Of a stretch of DNA of 11,636 nucleotides, positions 1 through 6,622 are shown piece by piece. The notes below the pieces were generated by a model. It was not told the origin of the DNA. It saw nothing but the letters and a program-made list of their open reading frames with translations, and searched no databases. Source of the stretch: an uncultured Methanobrevibacter sp. (GTDB taxonomy: Archaea; Methanobacteriota; Methanobacteria; Methanobacteriales; Methanobacteriaceae). The translations under genes were made by a program, and so were the position numbers. How positions within the stretch are numbered: the stretch's first letter is position 1; the number at the start of each line of letters is the position of its first letter. The stretch covers positions 1-11,636 of the forward strand of contig CAJOMK010000092.1 of assembly GCA_905235495.1 (NCBI GenBank), read 5' to 3'.

Positions 1-51
1 TGAAAACTCAATAATTATAAAAAATTTTGATGACAATTGAAAGGAGCAAAT

Positions 52-489
52 ATGAATCTTGAATCATTGATTAAAGGAGATACAGACAGCACATTTGTAC
101 AATTTTTTCGATATTTCTTTGTAGGCGGGTTCGCCACAATAGTGGATTGGCTTGCTTCATTTTTACTGTTTTTCTATGCATTTGGCGGCAGTTTTGCAAT
201 TTTAGCTAATGCATTATCATTTATAATAGGTTTAATCACAAATTACACACTAAGTACCATATGGGTTTTCGGAGATTCGAATGTTGATTCCAGAGTCAAG
301 GAATTTTTAATATTTTCAGCTATTGGAGTAGTTGGCTTAATAATAACAATACTCATTACAATGTTCTTTGAGAATGAACTTGCAGGAGCAACTGATTTCT
401 ACCAAATGATTGCTAAAATCACCTCCACAGCTGTAGCATTCCTTTGGAACTTCTTTGCAAGAAAATACATTTTATATAATAATAACTAA
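52..489 (+). CDS. GtrA-like membrane protein (four-helix, polysaccharide-associated)
   Basis: This encodes a 145-residue membrane protein of the GtrA family. Members are thought to help move or present polyprenyl-linked sugars across the membrane for surface polysaccharide decoration; the exact substrate here is unknown. Four hydrophobic segments are visible at about residues 17-45, 48-72, 84-106 and 118-138. Two family signatures are present: RYFFVGGFATIVDW near the N-terminus and WNFFARKYILY at the C-terminus. The length is normal for the family. I chose the ATG at 52 over an in-frame TTG at 37 because AAGGAG at 41-46 lies five bases before the ATG, and this ribosome binding site would otherwise sit inside the coding sequence. 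The oxidoreductase follows after 57 bases on the same strand, so the two are probably co-transcribed. The family call is secure; the sugar and partner are inference. Confidence 0.9.
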   Translation: MNLESLIKGDTDSTFVQFFRYFFVGGFATIVDWLASFLLFFYAFGGSFAILANALSFIIGLITNYTLSTIWVFGDSNVDSRVKEFLIFSAIGVVGLIITILITMFFENELAGATDFYQMIAKITSTAVAFLWNFFARKYILYNNN

Positions 490-546
490 TAAACTATAAT
501 CAAAAAAATTAAATTTAAAAATACTTATTCATAAAGGGGAATTGGA

Positions 547-1092
547 TTGGTCGAAGATAAAACCAAAGTCGTAATCATAGGGGCAGGACCTGCAGGATTA
601 ACTGCTGGAGTAGAACTTCTAAAAGACAATGGAAGCGAAGAATACGAGGTCACAATCCTTGAAGCAAGCAATATGATTGGAGGAATATCACGTACGGTTA
701 ACTACAAGGGAAACCGCATGGATATGGGAGGACACAGGTTCTTCTCAAAAATGCCGGAAGTCAACAAATGGTGGAATGACATGCTGCCTGTACAGGGATT
801 CCTTCCAAAGGACGACCTGGCATTAGGAAGAAGCTCCACAGTTGAAAAAGGCGGACCAGACCCTGAAAAAGAAGACAAGGTCATGCTTAAAAGAAATCGC
901 ATTTCCAGAATCCTTTTTAATGGAAAATTCTACGACTACCCAATCACTCTCAAAGCTGAAACCTTTAAAAACATGGGTTTTGGCACTACAATAATAGCAG
1001 GATGCAGCTATATTAAATCAATGGTTTTCAAAAGGAAGGAAAACTCATTAGAAGACTTTTATGTAAACAGAATTATATACCATGTTTTTTGA
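547..1092 (+). pseudogene. FAD-dependent oxidoreductase (protoporphyrinogen oxidase/Glf-like), N-terminal part, frameshifted
   Basis: This is the 5' half of a broken gene for a FAD/NAD(P)-binding oxidoreductase of the amine-oxidase fold, of the type often found in surface-polysaccharide loci. The dinucleotide-binding motif GAGPAG is at residues 12-17, and the conserved block GGISRTVNYKGNRMDMGGHR begins near residue 45, with FFSK following. Translation starts at TTG 547, six bases after AAGGGGA. The frame runs as SLEDFYVNR, then collapses into IIYHVF and stops at TGA 1090-1092. Family members continue NRFGKxLYxxFFE here, and that sequence resumes one frame over in the next entry. The pattern fits loss of 11 bases encoding about FGK plus two bases, leaving AACAGAATTA. 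The substrate is not predictable. Alternatives to true decay are a sequence error or a +1 slip at the T6 run. Confidence 0.8.
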
Positions 1093-2113
1093 ACATTATA
1101 CAGAAAACCTCTGGGGACGCCATCCATCAAAAATAGATCCGTCATGGGGAGCGCAAAGAGTTAAAGGCCTATCCATACATGGAGTATTGAAAAACGCATT
1201 TGATGTCAGATTTGGAAGAAACCGGGATGAAGTGGAAACATCCCTTATCCAGGAATTTGAATATCCAAAATACGGACCTGGCCAAATGTGGGAAACTGCT
1301 GCTGAAAGATTTGAAGAAATCGGCGGAAATCTGATAATGAATGCGGAAGTAATCTCAATTAAAAAAGACGATGATGAAATTACACAAGTCATCTATGAAA
1401 AAGAGGGCGAAAAAATAAGTTTGGATGCCGATATGGTTATCAGTTCAATGCCTGTTAAAGATCTGGTCCTTGCCATGAATGATGTTCCGCAAAAAGAGCA
1501 TGAAATAGCTGCGGGCTTGCCATACAGGGATTATAAAACTGTAGGAGTACTACTTGACAGACTTGATTTGGAAAATAAAACTGATGTTAAAACCATTGGA
1601 AACATCGTCCCTGATAATTGGATTTACATCCATGACCTGGGAGTCACCATGGGCAGAATGCAGATATACAATAACTGGTCACCATATCTTGTAAAAGACC
1701 TTGAAAATACTGTATGGGTTGGAACAGAATTCTTCTGTGATGAAGGAGACGAAATGTGGAACATGAGTGATGAAGACTTTGCCAATCTGGCCATTGAGGA
1801 TATGATAGCCATGAACATGATTGAAAGCAAAGACCAGGTTCTTGATACTCATGTTGAAGTCGTTAAAAAGGCATATCCGGCATATTTTGATACCTATGAT
1901 GAAATGGACACCCTTATTGACTGGCTGAATACCATTGACAACTTGTATTGCGTTGGAAGAAACGGCCAGCACAGATACAACAACATGGACCACTCAATGA
2001 TGACTTCCTTCCTGGCAGTGCGAAACATAAAAGAAAACATTAAAGACAAGACTGCAATCTGGCAGGTAAATACAGAGAAAACCTACCATGAAACTGATGA
2101 ATCAAAAAGCTAA
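1082..2113 (+). pseudogene. FAD-dependent oxidoreductase, C-terminal part (continues the frameshifted gene)
   Basis: This is the 3' portion of the same oxidoreductase, 343 codons in the +1 frame relative to the first part and overlapping it by 11 bases. It opens with MFFEHYTENLWGRHPSK and WGAQRVKGLS, matching the middle of this family. Near its C-terminus (about residues 286-313) it carries the FAD-contacting block CVGRNGQHRYNNMDHSMM. Together the two parts give about 520 residues, close to the usual full-length enzyme of roughly 480-510. The ATG at 1082 has no ribosome binding site in front of it (the preceding bases are AT-rich), so independent translation is unlikely. Without the N-terminal Rossmann motif this fragment could not bind FAD alone. 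The sequence is otherwise uninterrupted and well conserved, so the lesion is recent, or is an error, or is bypassed by translational slippage at the T6-GA overlap. Confidence 0.8.
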
Positions 2114-2135
2114 AATCACCAGATCCTTTGATTTT
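2112..2135 (+). terminator. Possible hairpin terminator after the oxidoreductase gene
   Basis: AAAATCA (2112-2118) and TGATTTT (2129-2135) form a seven-pair stem with a ten-base loop, overlapping the stop codon at 2111-2113. The right arm supplies a short T tract. The stem is AT-rich and so weak; a termination role is inference from position only. Confidence 0.35.
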
Positions 2136-2166
2136 CATATGAAGATATCTAATTTTAAAATTAATT

Positions 2167-2340
2167 GTATTTAGTAGCAAATGCTAAAACCAATAATATT
2201 TAGTAGCAAATGCTAAAACCAATAATATTTAGTAGCAAATGCTAAAATCAGTAGTATTTAGTAGCAAATGCTAAAACCAATAATATTTAGTAGCAAATGC
2301 TAAAATCAGTAGTATTTAGTAGCAAATGCTAAAACCAATG
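2167..2340. repeat. Six tandem 29-bp units between convergent genes
   Basis: Six units of exactly 29 bp follow each other at 2167, 2196, 2225, 2254, 2283 and 2312. Each has an identical 21-bp core that includes TTTAGTAGCAAATGCTAAA. Cores are joined by 8-bp linkers of two kinds on the plus strand, CCAATAAT and TCAGTAGT, in the order A, A, B, A, B; the last unit leads into CCAATGTT. Each core contains TTTAG and CTAAA arms around a nine-base loop. The right-most unit overlaps the displaced 3' coding end of the DUF2142 gene, where the minus strand reads LVLAFATKYY then stop. The array is therefore best explained as amplified gene tail. The period is not a multiple of three and no continuous reading frame crosses it. 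The remaining intergenic sequence, 2114-2166, holds only the weak hairpin. Confidence 0.95.
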
Positions 2341-2428
2341 TTGCTAAGAAACCGATGATGAAAATTATAGAATAATCGTTAAACTTCTGAATATCATCAT
2401 ATTGGTAGTTTATTTTGAATATTACTGG
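2306..2428 (-). pseudogene. Displaced 3' tail of the DUF2142-type gene (40 codons in the -1 frame)
   Basis: On the minus strand, from CCA at 2426-2428 to TGA at 2306-2308, an open frame reads PVIFKINYQYDDIQKF, then NDYSIIFIIGFLATL and VLAFATKYY. It is a polar loop followed by one hydrophobic helix, the ending expected for a multi-membrane protein. The main frame ends abruptly just before it, at RYFIPLMFLCFQ. Adding one base to the TTTCC run near 2428-2431 joins the two as LCFPVIF, giving about 529 residues. This segment has no start codon of its own and should not be read as a separate gene. Its last codons lie within the first unit of the 29-bp tandem array. Confidence 0.75.
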
Positions 2429-3894
2429 AAACAGAGAAACATTAACGGAATAAAATATCTAACATTTATTCCCAAATTTAATTGACCAACATAGGCCCAA
2501 CTAAATAATTGAGTGAAACAAGTGCCTACATAAATTAAAAGAACAGTGAAAAATGTTCCCGCTCTTGTTTTTAAGTCAAATTTAATATTTTCAGGATAAG
2601 TGAAAAGGATTATTGTCAAAAATATCTGTATAAGAATTGTTATGAGAGAATAATTATCACCATAATGATTACCATTAGGATTACCGCCATAAAAATTAAA
2701 AAATCCCTTTACTAAAAAAGAGAGATCATCAGTAAATATCTGTTGTAAAAAATCCAAAAGATACATATGGTTATTCAATATAAAATTCCATTGCTGTTCA
2801 GGATTATTAAAATTATAAACGGATCTCCATGAATGCATTAATGCATGGGTTGAAAAACTACTAAATGCCAGCCCTATCAATGCAACAAGAAATATGCAGG
2901 AAAATATGACAATTCCCATCTTTTTATTGCTATATTTTTCCTTTGGAACAAACAGCAATAGGAAAATGAAAGCAAGATAAGGCAATTTGCAAAGTGCCAT
3001 CAATAAACATAATATGCTGAAAAGAATTATCTGCTTTTCTTCAATTGAATTTTCCTTGGAAGTGCAAAAGTTGATGAAATATGCAACAACCAGAATACTC
3101 AGACCAAAAAATAATGAATCTATGCTCATAGAAGCAGCTTGATAAATGGTAATTGGAATACATGCAACAGCAAGTAATGGTATTTTCAAACAATTCACTT
3201 TTTTAATGGCATAGGAAACAAGTCCGGCATAACAAATTAAATTGCAAATCCTTCCCAGCCATAACATCCAGATAACATTCAAATCTAATAATTTCGCAAT
3301 TAAAATTCCGAATGCCTGAGGCAAATAGCCATAAAAGGGATTTTGCTCAAAAGCAGAGCCATACATGAAATCAGATGAATTAATTTTATCTTGATCATGA
3401 CTAGTATTGAAAACCGTTAATTCACGATTAATATCAAAAAATCTTATACTTTCAATAGATACAAAACCAACATCATTACATTCATCGCTAAATTCGCCTT
3501 CAGTAACATTAAATAATCTATCTATTCCTACTTCATCCCCAGTCCAGTGAGGAAAAATAACCCCTCTGGAAGTGATTTCAGCACGTGTCATATGCTCGGT
3601 CTCGTCACTGACATCGGAAATTGGAACTATCAATGCACACATGATTCCAAACAGCAAAATGGCCACAAAAGCGATTTTATATAATTCTTTATCTGAATTA
3701 TGATTTAAATAATAATTTATGCATAACATTCCAATTATAAGCACTATGAAATATAAAATCAATTCAAATTTTGGATGTGCGATATTTTTTATAGACAATG
3801 TTGAAAAAAAGGTCAAAGTTATGAAAACCATATAAATTATAAAAAATTTCTTAGATTTTAAAAAAGAAAAAACATTATTTAAATTAGAATTCAT
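2422..3894 (-). CDS. DUF2142-type multi-spanning membrane protein, frameshifted at its 3' end
   Basis: This encodes a polytopic membrane protein of 490 residues as read, resembling DUF2142 proteins, which sit in surface-polysaccharide loci and resemble membrane glycosyltransferases. Their activity is not established. Many hydrophobic segments run from about residue 16 to the end. The family-like acidic motif follows the second or third helix: P91-I-S-D-V-S-D-E-T-E-H101, then MTRAEITSRG. WLGRICNLICYAGLVSYAIK and RYFIPLM are further family-like stretches. Translation starts at ATG 3892-3894, with only a weak AGGGCG upstream. The reading frame stops at 2422-2424, but a 40-codon continuation lies one frame over, down to 2306, so a single base appears to be missing. 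The truncated form lacks one predicted helix. The gene converges with the oxidoreductase and lies downstream of the adhesin gene with its own leader. Family assignment is by motif recall, not a search. Confidence 0.75.
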   Translation of the reverse strand: MNSNLNNVFSFLKSKKFFIIYMVFITLTFFSTLSIKNIAHPKFELILYFIVLIIGMLCINYYLNHNSDKELYKIAFVAILLFGIMCALIVPISDVSDETEHMTRAEITSRGVIFPHWTGDEVGIDRLFNVTEGEFSDECNDVGFVSIESIRFFDINRELTVFNTSHDQDKINSSDFMYGSAFEQNPFYGYLPQAFGILIAKLLDLNVIWMLWLGRICNLICYAGLVSYAIKKVNCLKIPLLAVACIPITIYQAASMSIDSLFFGLSILVVAYFINFCTSKENSIEEKQIILFSILCLLMALCKLPYLAFIFLLLFVPKEKYSNKKMGIVIFSCIFLVALIGLAFSSFSTHALMHSWRSVYNFNNPEQQWNFILNNHMYLLDFLQQIFTDDLSFLVKGFFNFYGGNPNGNHYGDNYSLITILIQIFLTIILFTYPENIKFDLKTRAGTFFTVLLIYVGTCFTQLFSWAYVGQLNLGINVRYFIPLMFLCFQ

Positions 3895-3923
3895 AAATAT
3901 CGCCCTGTTTTTAGAAACATTTA

Positions 3924-3960
3924 TTTAAACCAAGTATTGTTTAAAGGTTTATTAAAAACC
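3924..3960. other. Two adjacent inverted repeats upstream of the DUF2142-type gene
   Basis: TTTAAAC (3924-3930) and GTTTAAA (3939-3945) form a perfect 7-bp inverted repeat around eight bases. Directly beside it, GGTTT (3946-3950) and AAACC (3956-3960) form a second around five bases. They lie 30-66 bases before the start codon, between the candidate TATA box and the gene. They could be a regulator site or hairpins in the leader; AT-rich chance pairing is also possible. Confidence 0.3.
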
Positions 3961-3970
3961 ATATTTATAT
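3961..3970 (-). promoter_or_regulatory. Candidate TATA box for the DUF2142-type gene
   Basis: The minus strand reads ATATAAATAT here, 67 bases before the start codon, which predicts a leader of about 40 bases. Other A/T-rich alternatives exist nearby, so the choice is tentative. The rest of 3895-4093 shows no coding potential. Confidence 0.3.
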
Positions 3971-4093
3971 TATTCTATATGCATTTAAAACAAATTCATT
4001 TTTTAAAATAGGCACAAATCTATCCGATTTTCCATTTTTAAAAATGTATTAAAGATTGAAAAACAGAATGTGAACTGGAATAGTATGAAATAT

Positions 4094-4128
4094 AAAAAAA
4101 GTAAAAATAAGGGGTTAAACCCTTATTT
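4094..4128 (-). terminator. Hairpin plus U-tract terminator of the adhesin-like gene
   Basis: AAATAAGGG (4105-4113) and CCCTTATTT (4120-4128) form a perfect 9-bp stem with a six-base loop. The left arm in minus-strand order contains the stop codon TAA (4123-4125). On the minus strand the stem is followed by TTACTTTTTTTATA, a strong U-tract. It looks like a bacterial-style intrinsic terminator; in archaea the U-tract is the part known to matter. Confidence 0.7.
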
Positions 4129-6450
4129 GATTTTAAAAGTGGTTTTTTTGCTGATTTTGTAGTTCTTGTTCAAAGAACTTACTATGATTTTGTGTTTACC
4201 TTTAGCAAGTTTCCTGGTGCTCAATTTTGCTATTCCTTTCTTATTGGTTTTTATCTTGAAGGTTTTTACTTTTTTGCCTGTGTAGACTTTAACCTTGATT
4301 TTTACCTTGGAAACAGCTTTCTTAGTGACCTTGCTTTTAATGGTGATCTTATACTTCTTTGATTTCTTGACAGACTTTGCCATCTTGACAGTGGTCTTTG
4401 CCTTGTTGACTTTCACAGTGGTTTGAATATTCTTAATATTGTAATATTCCTTTGCACCTTTGACTGTCACTTTGTAGGATCCGACTTTCAATACAGGTAT
4501 CTTAACAGTAGCAATTCCTTTTGCATTTGAAGTGGCATAATATTTCTTCTTATTGATTGTTACTGTGAATTTTGTATTTTTAACAGGATTTCCTGACTTA
4601 TCAGTGATTTTGATGGTGATTTTTTTACCAGCACCATAATACATTGTTACTTTAGTCGCAGTAACGGTTGTATCAACTTTCTTAATGACTAAGCCATCCA
4701 TTTCTGTATCATTTGAAACTGAAAGCTCGCCAGAATTGATGAGGCTGCAGTTGGTCAGGTTAGAACCTTGGATATTCATTTTTGCCTTATTGTCAATAGA
4801 GACATTTAATGCAGATGGAACATTTCTTATATTAGCGGTTCCCTTATTGTTTACAAGATTGGCATATACGATTAAGCAGTCATCGATGTTTAAAACATCA
4901 TAGTTTTCAATTTTGCCTTCAACGATAATGCAATTCATCAAATCCACAGTTCCCTTGGAATTTTTTATATTTGTATCAAATACCCTGGTACCATTGAATT
5001 TCAATTCGCCGCCATTATTTACAATACTGCAATTATCCAATACTGCATTAAGATAATCAATTTGAAGGATTTTTCCACCGTTATTAGTTAAATTACATCC
5101 AGTTAAGTTGTAAGTATTCAAATTAACAACTCCTCCGTTGTTAATTAAATCAGAAACATTTCCATATGTTACATTGAGATTGCCATAATTTACTACCTTA
5201 TTAAAAGTTCCTGAAATTTGGGAATCATTATTTAAAATTAAATCCTTGCCGACTGTTGTACCTACTATATTCAATAGACCGTTTGAAATAAAAGTTCCAT
5301 TAATTGTGCATCCATAGAAATCCAATGCATCGCCATCTACAGTTAAATCACCATAAACTTTGAACCCTCCTGCATAACTTATGTTTCCATGACAAATAAC
5401 ATCACCATAGAAATTGCATCCAGGAAATGTTGTATCAGAACCATTAATATATAATGATTTAGGGCTATAAACATTTACTCCACCAAAACTAGCTCTATCG
5501 CCAATTATCACAATGGCATAATCATCATTGCTTAAATCAGTATTATTATAACAATTACCACCAAACTGAGTATTATTTCCAATGACATGTAAAGAAATTC
5601 CAGTATTATTGGAACACTTATCACCTTGAATCTTATTATTATCACCAATAACATCCAGACAGATTTTTGCACTATTATTGACGAAATTCATCTCTGCTAA
5701 AGCACTATCATGCCCTGCAAATTTAAAAATGGTATTGTTGTTGTTATGATTTGTGAAATTATTGCTTACTAAATAGTCATTATTACATGTTTGCCAATAA
5801 ACAGCAGAACAATTAGATGTTGCACTATTATTGATGAAAGTGCTAAATTCTAAAACGCTTTGATATTCTGAATTATAAGTTATATATGTATATATAGCTC
5901 CACCAATATCCGCTGAATTGTTTTCAAACCGGCAATGGCTGATGTTTAATGGCATGCTTGAAAAGACAGCGCCACCATTACCATCTTTATGATTAAAATT
6001 AATAAATGTAATATTGTACAATGTTATGTAGCCAGCATATTGTGGTTGAATATTAAACCCACGTGAAAAACCAGACCCATCAATTACAAGATTATTCCCA
6101 ATGATTGTGAAATTGTTGTTTTTTTCAATTTTGATTCCTATAGGATGACCATCTTTATTTGGGTCATATTTATAAGTTCCGCTAATGGTAACATTAGCTC
6201 CAGTAGCTGATCTTATCTTATTATCCAGATCATTAAATGTATATACCGGAGAATCTCCAAGGACATCACCATCACCTATTCCAGAATCAGAAAGAGCATC
6301 CCCCTCATTTATTTCAACTTCTTCAATTACATCTTGATTATTTTGATCGATTTCATCTAAAGCAATACCATTATCTTCTATTGCAGAAACTGAAGATATT
6401 GTGAGAACTATGGATAAAATCAACAAAACACACATCATTTTAAATTTCAT
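4123..6450 (-). CDS. Secreted adhesin-like protein: beta-helix with two C-terminal Ig-like repeats
   Basis: This encodes a 775-residue exported surface protein of the methanogen 'adhesin-like' class, thought to mediate contact with other cells, protozoa or host material; no partner is known. A Sec signal peptide is clear: MKFKM, a hydrophobic stretch, and SVSA with likely cleavage after A23. An acidic linker (24-70) follows. Residues about 75-590 form a parallel beta-helix with pectate-lyase-like rungs such as NLVIDGSGF, GNGGAVFSS and DIGGAIYTY, and later many NNGG or NNKG turns. Two Ig-like repeats close the protein (about 594-682 and 683-775), each with a GIA-K/T motif: KGIATVKIP and KGIAKLSTRKLAKGKHKI. 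The last repeat is very lysine-rich. No C-terminal membrane anchor or sorting signal is visible. The start is supported by GGGTGA (6455-6460), four bases before the ATG. It has its own promoter and terminator, so it is probably monocistronic. Confidence 0.9.
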   Translation of the reverse strand: MKFKMMCVLLILSIVLTISSVSAIEDNGIALDEIDQNNQDVIEEVEINEGDALSDSGIGDGDVLGDSPVYTFNDLDNKIRSATGANVTISGTYKYDPNKDGHPIGIKIEKNNNFTIIGNNLVIDGSGFSRGFNIQPQYAGYITLYNITFINFNHKDGNGGAVFSSMPLNISHCRFENNSADIGGAIYTYITYNSEYQSVLEFSTFINNSATSNCSAVYWQTCNNDYLVSNNFTNHNNNNTIFKFAGHDSALAEMNFVNNSAKICLDVIGDNNKIQGDKCSNNTGISLHVIGNNTQFGGNCYNNTDLSNDDYAIVIIGDRASFGGVNVYSPKSLYINGSDTTFPGCNFYGDVICHGNISYAGGFKVYGDLTVDGDALDFYGCTINGTFISNGLLNIVGTTVGKDLILNNDSQISGTFNKVVNYGNLNVTYGNVSDLINNGGVVNLNTYNLTGCNLTNNGGKILQIDYLNAVLDNCSIVNNGGELKFNGTRVFDTNIKNSKGTVDLMNCIIVEGKIENYDVLNIDDCLIVYANLVNNKGTANIRNVPSALNVSIDNKAKMNIQGSNLTNCSLINSGELSVSNDTEMDGLVIKKVDTTVTATKVTMYYGAGKKITIKITDKSGNPVKNTKFTVTINKKKYYATSNAKGIATVKIPVLKVGSYKVTVKGAKEYYNIKNIQTTVKVNKAKTTVKMAKSVKKSKKYKITIKSKVTKKAVSKVKIKVKVYTGKKVKTFKIKTNKKGIAKLSTRKLAKGKHKIIVSSLNKNYKISKKTTFKIK

Positions 6451-6454
6451 TTAT

Positions 6455-6491
6455 TCACCCATTTAATATTTTATAACTATAATTATATAAA
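6455..6491 (-). promoter_or_regulatory. Promoter and ribosome binding site of the adhesin-like gene
   Basis: The minus strand carries TTTATATA at 6484-6491, a textbook archaeal TATA box, and GGGTGA at 6455-6460, complementary to the archaeal 16S rRNA end, four bases before the ATG at 6450. TATA-to-start spacing would place transcription start near 6460-6465, giving a very short leader. Confidence 0.65.
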
Positions 6492-6495
6492 AGTT

Positions 6496-6517
6496 AATAA
6501 AAAAAATTTTTTTTATT
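6496..6517. repeat. A8T8 perfect palindrome next to the adhesin TATA box
   Basis: AAT, eight A, eight T and ATT form a perfect 22-bp palindrome. It ends four bases upstream of the TATA box in the direction of adhesin transcription, covering the position where the TFB recognition element would be expected. Such A/T tracts are stiff or bent and prone to slippage. Confidence 0.7.
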
Positions 6518-6569
6518 TATGAACAAAAACAGATTAGCAAATATGAACATGCCGTTTCAAGCCAGAAAT

Positions 6570-6609
6570 GTAAAAAAAGAAAAGTTCTATTAAAACATAT
6601 TAATAGAAC
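6570..6609 (-). terminator. Hairpin plus U-tract terminator of the glycosyltransferase operon
   Basis: GTTCTATTAA (6584-6593) and TTAATAGAAC (6600-6609) form a perfect 10-bp stem with a six-base loop, starting 13 bases after the stop codon of the CgeB-like gene. On the minus strand it is followed by TTTTCTTTTTTTAC. The interval 6451-6622 thus holds this terminator, the A8T8 palindrome and the adhesin promoter. Confidence 0.7.
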
Positions 6610-6622
6610 CAAGATTTTTAGA

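Noticed and set aside
37..51. TTG at 37 as start of the GtrA-like gene
   Set aside because: The AAGGAG at 41-46 would then be coding; the ATG at 52 is correctly spaced from it.
1090..1092. TGA as selenocysteine or other recoded codon in the oxidoreductase
   Set aside because: Reading through the TGA in the same frame does not resume the family sequence; the conserved MFFEHYTENLWG lies in the +1 frame, so this is a frameshift and not a recoded stop.
1096..1993. Minus-strand open frames opposite the oxidoreductase
   Set aside because: They are antisense to sequence that matches the oxidoreductase family throughout, and show no ribosome binding sites.
2167..2340. CRISPR array
   Set aside because: The 21-bp cores are separated by only 8 bp, with just two linker sequences repeated. 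There are no unique spacers of 30-40 bp and no cas genes; it is a plain tandem repeat.
4685..4903. Plus-strand open frame inside the adhesin-like gene
   Set aside because: It is antisense to the beta-helix region, has no start signal and no family resemblance; a by-product of composition.
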